This document shows positions 1 through 5,057 of a stretch of DNA of 6,777 nucleotides, piece after piece; positions within the stretch are counted from its first letter, which is position 1, and each line of letters starts with the position of its first letter. Position numbers and translations under genes: made by a program. The stretch lies in contig JACREW010000150.1 in NCBI GenBank assembly GCA_016212685.1, forward strand, positions 1 to 6,777, read 5' to 3'. Source of the stretch: Nitrospirota bacterium (GTDB lineage Bacteria > Nitrospirota > Thermodesulfovibrionia > Thermodesulfovibrionales > Dissulfurispiraceae). The notes beneath the pieces were generated by a model. That model ran no database searches. It was not told where the DNA came from and worked only from the letters and a program-made list of their open reading frames with translations.

Positions 1-93
1 ATCGATAAGACTGTCGGTCTTAGGGTTGACGACGAGTCCGAGGTGGTAGGGCTCGACATATCGCAGCACGGAGAGAGCGGATATACGATGTAA
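1..93 (+). CDS. amt: Ammonium transporter Amt, C-terminal end (partial)
   Basis: The window opens inside a reading frame that runs from base 1 to a TAA stop at 91-93 and gives 30 residues. It contains V-G-L-R-V followed by an acidic stretch and then GLDISQHGESGY, which is the cytoplasmic tail typical of Amt/AmtB ammonium channels (family pattern: ...GLD-x-x-x-HGE-x-Y). In this family the tail rests on the cytoplasmic face of the trimer and is where a PII protein docks to close the channel. A PII gene lies 0.9 kb downstream, which agrees with this identification. All eleven membrane helices would be outside the window. The gene is followed directly by an intrinsic terminator. Identification rests on a short but distinctive tail; the residues before base 1 cannot be judged. 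Confidence 0.86.
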   Translation: MDKTVGLRVDDESEVVGLDISQHGESGYTM

Positions 94-104
94 TGCCTAA
101 TATT

Positions 105-147
105 AAGGCATTGCTTGCATAATTTTTAGGCAGGCAATGCCTTTTTT
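105..147 (+). terminator. Rho-independent terminator after amt
   Basis: A 14-bp stem pairs 105-118 with 130-143. The outer 10 bp, AAGGCATTGC with GCAATGCCTT, are perfect and the inner part has one G-U pair. The loop is 11 nt and the run of six T at 142-147 overlaps the stem end. It begins 12 nt after the amt stop codon and should end the amt transcript. The left arm can also pair with an upstream copy at 92-98 (see findings). Confidence 0.88.
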
Positions 148-183
148 ATTCTAAAACTCCTTATCTTTCAACGGCTACCCTTC

Positions 184-199
184 TGGTATAACACTTGCA
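184..199 (+). promoter_or_regulatory. Sigma-54 (-24/-12) promoter for the amidotransferase gene
   Basis: The sequence TGGTATAACACTTGCA matches the sigma-54 consensus TGGCACG-N4-TTGCW at its key places. TGG lies at 184-186 and TTGCA at 195-199, and the GG and GC dinucleotides are exactly 12 bp apart, as RpoN promoters need. The -24 element deviates at C4 and C6 of the consensus. Transcription would start near 210. Such promoters need an enhancer-binding activator, in nitrogen genes usually NtrC; its sites would lie upstream, and none is obvious between 94 and 183. A sigma-70-like TATAAC at 187-192 has no well-spaced -35 partner. Confidence 0.68.
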
Positions 200-212
200 C
201 TAAATAATATAC

Positions 213-905
213 ATGTCCGTTCTAATCTGTAAAAACATAGAAACAGAAGGCCCCGGCACTATAGGAAATTTCCTTGAATCTAAGGGTATTTCTTACAGGA
301 TCGTCGAATTATCTAAAGGCGAATATATCCCGGATGCGGATTTTGACGCCCTCGTTATGATGGGCGGTCCCATGAGCGTTAATGAGGACGACACATATCC
401 TTACATAAAGAAAGAGGAAAAATTGGTCAGGACGTTCATTGCGGATGGTAAAAGCGTTCTGGGCGTATGTCTCGGAGCGCAAATAATGGCAAAGGCTTTA
501 GGTTGCAGGGTCTATAAAGGCAAGGAGCAGGAGATAGGGTGGCACGATATAGAGCTTACACCGGACGGTATAAAAGACCCTCTTATGATAAAACTTGCAG
601 CGCATCCCCATGTGGGTGACATCTGGAAGAGGTTTAAGGTCTTTCACTGGCACGGGGAGACCTTTGATATTCCTGAAGGCGCGGTAAGACTTGCAGGCTC
701 GGAGCTTTATCGTAATCAGGCATTCAGTTACGGCAGCAAGGCGTATGCTTTTCAATTCCATATTGAAGTAACAAAAGAGATGGTATATGATTGGTTAAAG
801 GATGAGGAGATAGACCATCAGAGGCTCAAGACAGAGACCGAAAAATTCTATGAAGTCTATCACGGCAGGGCGTATAATTTTTATAATGCGTTTTTTGCGT
901 TATAG
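213..905 (+). CDS. Stand-alone class I glutamine amidotransferase (GMP synthase GATase-like)
   Basis: The 230-residue protein is a complete class I (triad) glutamine amidotransferase domain of the GuaA-type COG0518 family, with no synthetase domain attached. Visible hallmarks are the oxyanion-loop motif MMGGPMS (49-55), the nucleophile elbow GVCLGAQ with Cys86, and FQFHIE near the C-terminus with the catalytic pair His183 and Glu185. HWHGET (145-150) is also a family motif. Residues after about 190 form a charged helical tail. The reaction is hydrolysis of a glutamine-type amide to release ammonia; the true substrate or acceptor is not known for this subfamily. The ATG at 213 is the only usable start, since an in-frame TAA lies at 201-203 and the next Met is residue 49. 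No Shine-Dalgarno precedes it, unlike the other full-length genes here. Its place between amt and glnB, behind a sigma-54 promoter, suggests a nitrogen-scavenging or regulatory role (inference). Confidence 0.9.
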   Translation: MSVLICKNIETEGPGTIGNFLESKGISYRIVELSKGEYIPDADFDALVMMGGPMSVNEDDTYPYIKKEEKLVRTFIADGKSVLGVCLGAQIMAKALGCRVYKGKEQEIGWHDIELTPDGIKDPLMIKLAAHPHVGDIWKRFKVFHWHGETFDIPEGAVRLAGSELYRNQAFSYGSKAYAFQFHIEVTKEMVYDWLKDEEIDHQRLKTETEKFYEVYHGRAYNFYNAFFAL

Positions 906-954
906 CGTTTATAGAGTTATTGCGTATAAAATAATTTTTTTTGCGCTATAACGC
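897..954. repeat. Inverted repeat in the amidotransferase-glnB gap
   Basis: GCGTTATAGCG at 897-907 has its exact reverse complement CGCTATAACGC at 944-954, an 11-bp perfect dyad with a 36-nt spacer. The left arm covers the amidotransferase stop codon (TAG, 903-905). A further copy of ATAACGCA at 963-970 can also pair with TGCGTTAT at 896-903. No T-run follows the right arm, so a plain terminator is unlikely. The spacer is AT-rich and includes TATAAA (925-930), a possible weak -10 for glnB without a convincing -35. The role is unknown; a regulator site or an mRNA processing structure is possible. Confidence 0.6.
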
Positions 955-980
955 TCCACGCCATAACGCACTGCGCTGAC

Positions 981-989
981 AGGAGGTGA
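981..989 (+). promoter_or_regulatory. Strong ribosome binding site of glnB
   Basis: AGGAGGTGA is a full match to the 16S anti-Shine-Dalgarno. The AGGAGG core lies 6 nt before the glnB ATG at 993. It fixes the start and predicts high translation, as expected for a PII protein that is needed in large amounts. Confidence 0.85.
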
Positions 990-992
990 GAT

Positions 993-1331
993 ATGAAAAA
1001 AATCGAGGCGATAATTAAACCCTTTAAGCTCGATGAAGTCAAAGATGCCTTGAACGAAATAGGCATTCAGGGAATGACGGTTACCGAGGTCAAGGGGTTC
1101 GGAAGGCAGAAGGGACACACCGAATTGTACAGGGGCGCCGAGTATGTGGTCGATTTTATCCCAAAGATAAAGATAGAGATCGTAACATCCGACGACCTCG
1201 CCCCAAAGGTTGTGAACGTGATAGAGAAGTCCGCAAAGACAGGAAAGATAGGCGACGGCAAAATCTTCGTCTATCAGGTAGAGGATGTAGTGCGCATAAG
1301 AACCGGAGAGCGCGGAGAATCCGCAGTGTGA
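993..1331 (+). CDS. glnB: Nitrogen regulatory protein PII (GlnB)
   Basis: The 112-residue product has the standard PII length. It starts MKKIEAIIKPFKL, where beta-strand 1 leads into the first helix. The T-loop YRGAEYVVDF places the uridylylation target at Tyr51, and TGKIGDGKIFV (83-93) is the C-terminal PII signature that contributes to the ATP and 2-oxoglutarate site. PII forms a cytoplasmic trimer that binds ATP/ADP and 2-oxoglutarate and controls Amt, the glutamine synthetase adenylyltransferase and NtrB in well-studied bacteria. The start is set by a near-perfect Shine-Dalgarno. The gene sits 63 nt before glnA and downstream of amt, so two of its classic targets flank it. GlnB and GlnK cannot be told apart with certainty; linkage to glnA favours GlnB. 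Tyr51 implies a GlnD uridylyltransferase elsewhere in the genome (inference). Confidence 0.96.
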   Translation: MKKIEAIIKPFKLDEVKDALNEIGIQGMTVTEVKGFGRQKGHTELYRGAEYVVDFIPKIKIEIVTSDDLAPKVVNVIEKSAKTGKIGDGKIFVYQVEDVVRIRTGERGESAV

Positions 1332-1336
1332 AGACA

Positions 1337-1372
1337 GTTCAAGCCGTTCAAACAGTTTAAACTGTTCAAACA
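1337..1372. repeat. Four tandem copies of a 9-bp unit between glnB and glnA
   Basis: Four head-to-tail 9-bp units fill 1337-1345, 1346-1354, 1355-1363 and 1364-1372: GTTCAAGCC, GTTCAAACA, GTTTAAACT, GTTCAAACA. Units 2 and 4 are identical. The third unit creates a 16-bp perfect palindrome, AACAGTTTAAACTGTT, at 1351-1366. The array begins 6 nt after the glnB stop and ends 11 nt before the glnA Shine-Dalgarno core, so it occupies most of the gap. It may be an operator array or slippage-born spacer; no T-run supports a terminator. Confidence 0.85.
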
Positions 1373-1382
1373 ACCATAATAA

Positions 1383-1388
1383 AGGAGG
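1383..1388 (+). promoter_or_regulatory. Ribosome binding site of glnA
   Basis: AGGAGG within AAAGGAGGAG (1381-1390) lies 6 nt before the ATG at 1395. It is a strong site that decides the glnA start and fits a highly expressed enzyme. Confidence 0.82.
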
Positions 1389-1394
1389 AGAGTA

Positions 1395-2807
1395 ATGACA
1401 CCAAAGGATGTAATCAAGATGGCTCAGGAAAACAAGGCGGTTATGGCAAATTTCAAGTTCCTTGATTTTCCTGGAATCTGGCAGCATTTTGCCGTGCCTA
1501 TCGCAGAGATGAAGGAGGAGATTTTCGAAGAAGGGCTTGGCTTTGACGGTTCATCCATAAGGGGATGGCAGGCGATCAACACATCGGATATGTTGATAAT
1601 ACCCGACCCTAAAACCGCGTTTATGGACCCGTTTATGGAATACCCTACAATAAGCCTTATATGCAATATCGTAGACCCTATAACAAAGGAATTCTACACA
1701 AGGGATCCAAGGTATATTGCTCAGAAGGCAGAGGCGTATCTTAAGTCTACCGGCATAGGCGATACAGCCTACTTTGGCCCCGAGGCCGAGTTTTTTATAT
1801 TTGACGGCATAAGGTTTGATCAGAACGCTCACAGCGGATATTACTTTATAGATTCCGTCGAGGGTATCCGGAACTCGGGCCTCGAAGAGAATCCTAACTT
1901 GGGGTATAAGCCGAGACATAAGGAAGGCTATTTCCCTGTTCCACCTACGGACAGCCAGGTAAATATTAGAACGGAAATGGTCATGGAGATGCAGAAGTGC
2001 GGTATTTATGTAGAGAGGGAACACCATGAGGTCGCTACGGCAGGACAGGCAGAGATTGACATGCGCTTTGACTCCCTTGTAAGTATGGCGGATAAATTGA
2101 TGCTCTTCAAATACATAATCAAGAATGTTGCAAAAAGGCATTGCAAAACCGTGACATTCATGCCCAAGCCTCTTTTCGGAGATAACGGCTCAGGCATGCA
2201 TTGCCACCAGAGCATCTGGAAGGGAGGGAAGCCTCTCTTTGCAGGAAACGGCTATGCGGGTTTGAGCGAAATGGCACTTTACTACATCGGAGGCGTGCTG
2301 AAGCACGCAAAGGCGCTTGCAGCGCTTACAAATCCGACTACAAATTCATACAAGAGGCTTACTCCCGGATTTGAAGCGCCGGTTAACCTTGCATACTCCG
2401 CAAGGAACCGTTCCGCATCCATAAGAATACCGACCTATTCCGCAAACCCGAAGGCAAAAAGAGCCGAAGTAAGGTTCCCCGATCCGTCGTGCAACGGCTA
2501 TCTTGCCTTTGCAGCCATGCTGATGGCGGGATTGGACGGCATAGAGAACAAGATACATCCCGGCGAGCCGCTCGATAAGGACATCTACGAACTCGGACCC
2601 GAGGAGCTTGCATCTGTCCCGACAATGCCCGGCACTCTGGAAGAGGCGCTCAATCATCTTGAGGAAGATCACGAGTTCCTGCTGAAGGGCAATGTCTTTA
2701 CACAGGATGCTATCGATACATGGATAAACTATAAGAGGACGAGAGAGGTGGATGCATTGAGGTTAAGGCCGCATCCGTATGAGTTCTTTCTGTATTATGA
2801 TATTTAA
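1395..2807 (+). CDS. glnA: Glutamine synthetase type I (GlnA)
   Basis: This 470-residue enzyme has the usual GS-I length and forms a cytoplasmic dodecamer that joins ammonia to glutamate with ATP to make glutamine. The N-terminal beta-grasp holds GFDGSSIRGW (49-58). The catalytic domain begins with GPEAEFFIF (128-136), which supplies metal-binding Glu130 and Glu132, followed by further likely ligands Glu212 and Glu220 and His269. KPLFGDNGSGMH (258-269) is the ATP-region signature, and NPTTNSYKRLTPGFEAP (313-329) carries the glutamate-binding loop. The C-terminal part has KDIYELGPEE, where Tyr398 matches the adenylylation site of the E. coli enzyme (KNLYDLPPEE). It is therefore a GS-I-beta type enzyme, probably controlled by a GlnE adenylyltransferase under PII. 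It follows glnB by 63 nt with a strong Shine-Dalgarno and is likely cotranscribed with it. The reading frame is intact and complete. Confidence 0.98.
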   Translation: MTPKDVIKMAQENKAVMANFKFLDFPGIWQHFAVPIAEMKEEIFEEGLGFDGSSIRGWQAINTSDMLIIPDPKTAFMDPFMEYPTISLICNIVDPITKEFYTRDPRYIAQKAEAYLKSTGIGDTAYFGPEAEFFIFDGIRFDQNAHSGYYFIDSVEGIRNSGLEENPNLGYKPRHKEGYFPVPPTDSQVNIRTEMVMEMQKCGIYVEREHHEVATAGQAEIDMRFDSLVSMADKLMLFKYIIKNVAKRHCKTVTFMPKPLFGDNGSGMHCHQSIWKGGKPLFAGNGYAGLSEMALYYIGGVLKHAKALAALTNPTTNSYKRLTPGFEAPVNLAYSARNRSASIRIPTYSANPKAKRAEVRFPDPSCNGYLAFAAMLMAGLDGIENKIHPGEPLDKDIYELGPEELASVPTMPGTLEEALNHLEEDHEFLLKGNVFTQDAIDTWINYKRTREVDALRLRPHPYEFFLYYDI

Positions 2808-2813
2808 AAAGTA

Positions 2814-2856
2814 ACTCCCCCTTCCCCCTCTTAATTTAAGAGGGGGAAGGGGGAGT
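2814..2856. terminator. Perfect 21-bp hairpin, probable bidirectional terminator between convergent blocks
   Basis: Bases 2814-2834 are the exact reverse complement of 2836-2856, with one base between them. The stem starts 7 nt after the glnA stop and lies 35 nt beyond the stop of the convergent receptor gene. On the - strand it is followed by TAC and five T (2810-2806); on the + strand there is no T-run. It thus best ends the chemotaxis transcript and may stall or protect the glnA mRNA end. The pyrimidine arm is itself a 16-nt mirror repeat (2815-2830). Repeats of this C/T-rich type may also be dispersed intergenic elements, so the role is inferred. Confidence 0.72.
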
Positions 2857-2870
2857 ACTCACGTAGATTC

Positions 2871-2881
2871 GGGACTGTCCC
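2871..2881. repeat. Short REP-like palindrome GGGACTGTCCC
   Basis: GGGAC and GTCCC flank a single T, forming an 11-base dyad within CGGGACTGTCCCCG. It lies 9 nt beyond the stop of the receptor gene on the - strand. Very similar GGGAC-n-GTCCC words recur as small extragenic palindromes in several bacterial groups, sometimes with REP-associated transposases. Only one copy is visible here, so repeat status is unproven. Confidence 0.4.
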
Positions 2882-2890
2882 CGTTCTTAT

Positions 2891-4435
2891 TTACTTTATC
2901 TTAAATCCTGCTGTTGAATTTCTCAATTCCTCTGATATTTTCGCCAGCGTGGTTACCTGATGCATTACATCGTCAGACATCCTCTCCATGTCCTTTGATA
3001 TGGTAGATGTCTTCTCTATGTTTTTCGCCACTTCTTCCGATGCCGCTGACTGCTCATCCACTGCTGTGGCTATCTGTGTTATCTGGTCGCGGACTTTTTG
3101 TACTGCATGCACTATTGATAGCAGGGCATCACCAACATTCCTTATATACTGAGTCGCCTTTGTCACTTCGCCCGATGCATCATCCATGGACTTCATCGTC
3201 TGCTCCGATTCGGACTGCACAGCGCTTATCTTGTCCGTTATCTCTGTGGTTGCCTTTACCGTTCTCTCTGCGAGCTTCCGCACCTCATCAGCAACAACTG
3301 CAAAACCCCTTCCCTGTTCTCCTGCACGGGCTGCCTCGATCGCTGCATTCAAGGCAAGGAGGTTTGTCTGATCCGCTATGTCCTTAATGACTGTGACTAT
3401 GTCCCCTATCTCTGCCACTCTGTTATTGAGTTTCTCTACCATTGTTGAAAGTTCCACTGTGGATGTATATACCCTGTTTACCGTCTCTATTGCATTGTCC
3501 GAAATCTCCTTGCCTCCCTCAGCAACGTCCATTGCATTGGCCGAAGTCTCGGATGCTACAGATGCGTTTCTTGCTATGTCTGTTATAGTCTGGCTCATCT
3601 CTTCCGCTGCAGTTGCTATCTGGGATGCCTGACCGGATTGATTCTGCGCGCCTTCTGTCGTCTTTTCTGCCCTGTTCCTCAATATATCCACTGTTGATAC
3701 CACGTTGTTGGCTGATGTGGTTATTCCGTTTATCATGCTGCTGAAAGACTTAATCATCTTATTCATGTCCATAGCAAGGGCGCCTATTTCGTCTTTACCT
3801 GTATAATTTATGTTTACGCTGATATCACCGCCGGCTATCCTGTCTACTTTCTCTGTTATGTCTGTCAGAGGCTTTCCTATTTTCCTCTGGCTCATTATCC
3901 AGATGGACGCTAAGATTATGAGATTTAATATAAAGAGAATTATCTGGACGGTTTTTAGAACGGTTACCTTGCCTTCCGATACCGATGCCGCTATGGTCGT
4001 CGACTCGTCAGCCAGTTTTAAAAAATTTTCGCTGTCTGTATGGAGATCTTTTAAGGCGGCAGGGTTGTCCTTTGCCTTGTTAAGGCTTTCTTTGTATTTC
4101 TGCCATGACGCCTCTACCTCTTTCATCTTAGAGATGAACTTTTCATCAGTCGCCTTCGGCAGTTTCCACTCCGCATCTCCGCGCACAAGACCCTTGATTA
4201 TCCTGTCGAGCGTTTCTGTAAGTTTCGCGATATCGCCGACCGTATCGACGCCGTGTTGTTTTGCATATGCCATCTTTGCAAGTCTTTGAGATACCGCCCG
4301 CTGCCTTCCGGCGTAATTGACCACATTGCCGTCCGCAGCCATTTTATGCAGTTGCAAGAAGACGGACACCGTGCTGATAAGAGAAAAGCCTAACAGCGCT
4401 ACGACAATGATCTTGAGCGTCGAACTGATCTTCAT
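2891..4435 (-). CDS. Methyl-accepting chemotaxis protein with PilJ/NarX-like sensor motif
   Basis: The 514-residue receptor has a membrane helix at about 7-27, a periplasmic sensor region (28-160), a second membrane helix (about 161-182), a HAMP linker (183-235, with IGKPL and DEIGAL) and a long helical signalling domain. Its hairpin tip DQTNLLALNAAIEAARAG (355-372) contacts CheA and CheW. TAVDEQSAAS (457-466) fits the methylation-site consensus. The sensor begins NYAGRQRAVSQRL (40-52), which resembles the PilJ-type domain and the P-box of nitrate sensor NarX: N, A, G, R, S, R and L are shared, and Arg46 aligns with the NarX nitrate arginine. The ligand is not proven. There is no C-terminal NWETF-type pentapeptide to tether CheR. 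The start has AAGGAGGG at 4452-4445, 8 nt ahead. It is last in the operon, 56 nt after cheW. Confidence 0.93.
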   Translation of the reverse strand: MKISSTLKIIVVALLGFSLISTVSVFLQLHKMAADGNVVNYAGRQRAVSQRLAKMAYAKQHGVDTVGDIAKLTETLDRIIKGLVRGDAEWKLPKATDEKFISKMKEVEASWQKYKESLNKAKDNPAALKDLHTDSENFLKLADESTTIAASVSEGKVTVLKTVQIILFILNLIILASIWIMSQRKIGKPLTDITEKVDRIAGGDISVNINYTGKDEIGALAMDMNKMIKSFSSMINGITTSANNVVSTVDILRNRAEKTTEGAQNQSGQASQIATAAEEMSQTITDIARNASVASETSANAMDVAEGGKEISDNAIETVNRVYTSTVELSTMVEKLNNRVAEIGDIVTVIKDIADQTNLLALNAAIEAARAGEQGRGFAVVADEVRKLAERTVKATTEITDKISAVQSESEQTMKSMDDASGEVTKATQYIRNVGDALLSIVHAVQKVRDQITQIATAVDEQSAASEEVAKNIEKTSTISKDMERMSDDVMHQVTTLAKISEELRNSTAGFKIK

Positions 4436-4444
4436 AAATATAAC

Positions 4445-4452
4445 CCTCCTTA
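4445..4452 (-). promoter_or_regulatory. Ribosome binding site of the distal receptor gene
   Basis: Read on the - strand, AAGGAGGG ends 9 nt before the ATG at 4435 with an AT-rich spacer. It gives the second receptor its own translation start inside the operon. The rest of the 56-nt gap behind cheW shows no terminator. Confidence 0.75.
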
Positions 4453-4491
4453 GGCTATCGCCGGTCTAAAATATATCATATCTGCAAACCT

Positions 4492-5016
4492 CTAAAAGGC
4501 CGAGACTCCGGCCGCTTCGATCAAAGCCGTCTCTTCCGCCTTGCCCAACAGCCTGTCCATGTCGAGGAGTATGATAAGCCTATCTTCAAGCTTTGCTATG
4601 CCTCTTATGAACTCTGTGCTTATGTTCGATGCCATAGGAGGCGTCGGCTCTACAATGTTTGAAGGAACCCGCAACACTTCAGATACCGAATCCACCACGA
4701 GTCCCATTGTTATTCCCTGTATGTCGATTATCATTATCCTCGACTGCTCGTCGTTTTCCTTTTCCGGCAGGCCGAATTTTTTCCTGATGTTTACCACCGG
4801 TATGACCTTGCCCCTGAGATTAATGACGCCCTCGACATACGCGGGAGAATTAGGCACCCTTGTAATCTCTTTCATCCTGTTTATCTCCTGCACCTTCAGT
4901 ATGTCTACGGCATATTCTTCGCTGCCGAGCGTAAAGGTTACAAGCTGTAAAATCTCTCCGCCTCCTGACGCCTTAATCACACCTGCTGAGCCTGATATTG
5001 TCGCTACTTCGCCCAT
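4492..5016 (-). CDS. cheW: Chemotaxis coupling protein CheW
   Basis: The protein is a single CheW domain, the adaptor that links receptors to the CheA kinase on the inner face of the membrane. After about 20 variable residues come LQLVTFTLGSEEYAVDI (23-39), RVPNSPAYVEGVINLRG (53-69, with the conserved arginine of the NLRG receptor/kinase contact region) and VIPVVNIRKKFGL. A second half, IMIIDIQGITMGLVVDSVSEVL (about 95-116), completes the two SH3-like lobes. I place the start at ATG 5016 (174 residues): GGGGGGTGA at 5030-5022 is a near-perfect Shine-Dalgarno 5 nt ahead of it. A GTG at 5025 would add three residues, but it lies inside that site. The gene sits between two receptor genes, 41 nt after the first, and is surely cotranscribed. 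No cheA, cheY, cheR or cheB is in view. Confidence 0.95.
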   Translation of the reverse strand: MGEVATISGSAGVIKASGGGEILQLVTFTLGSEEYAVDILKVQEINRMKEITRVPNSPAYVEGVINLRGKVIPVVNIRKKFGLPEKENDEQSRIMIIDIQGITMGLVVDSVSEVLRVPSNIVEPTPPMASNISTEFIRGIAKLEDRLIILLDMDRLLGKAEETALIEAAGVSAF

Positions 5017-5021
5017 ATCAT

Positions 5022-5030
5022 TCACCCCCC
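5022..5030 (-). promoter_or_regulatory. Ribosome binding site that decides the cheW start
   Basis: GGGGGGTGA on the - strand differs from GGAGGTGA-type sites by a single core base. It stands 5 nt before ATG 5016 and overlaps the competing GTG at 5025, which has no site of its own at proper spacing. Confidence 0.7.
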
Positions 5031-5057
5031 GCCGTTTTATAGTATATATTTTATGTT

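Noticed and set aside
648..663. TGGCAC resembling a sigma-54 -24 element
   Set aside because: There is no GC at the required 12-bp distance, and the bases encode the conserved HWHGET motif of the amidotransferase.
1337..1372. CRISPR-like array
   Set aside because: The units are 9 bp and directly adjoining without spacers, so this is a simple tandem repeat.
1329..1379. In-frame extension of PII past its stop, giving a QFK/PFK-type repeat peptide
   Set aside because: PII ends normally at 112 residues; the repeat is simply the 9-bp array read in frame, with no evidence for stop-codon readthrough.
909..1487. Long open frame on the - strand opposite glnB
   Set aside because: It lies antisense to a certain PII gene and the start of glnA, has a Cys/Leu/Tyr-rich composition with no family motif, and lacks a convincing ribosome site. 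It is a shadow of glnB codon use.
1551..2141. Long open frame on the - strand inside glnA
   Set aside because: It overlaps an intact, highly conserved GS-I on the other strand and shows no recognisable protein features.
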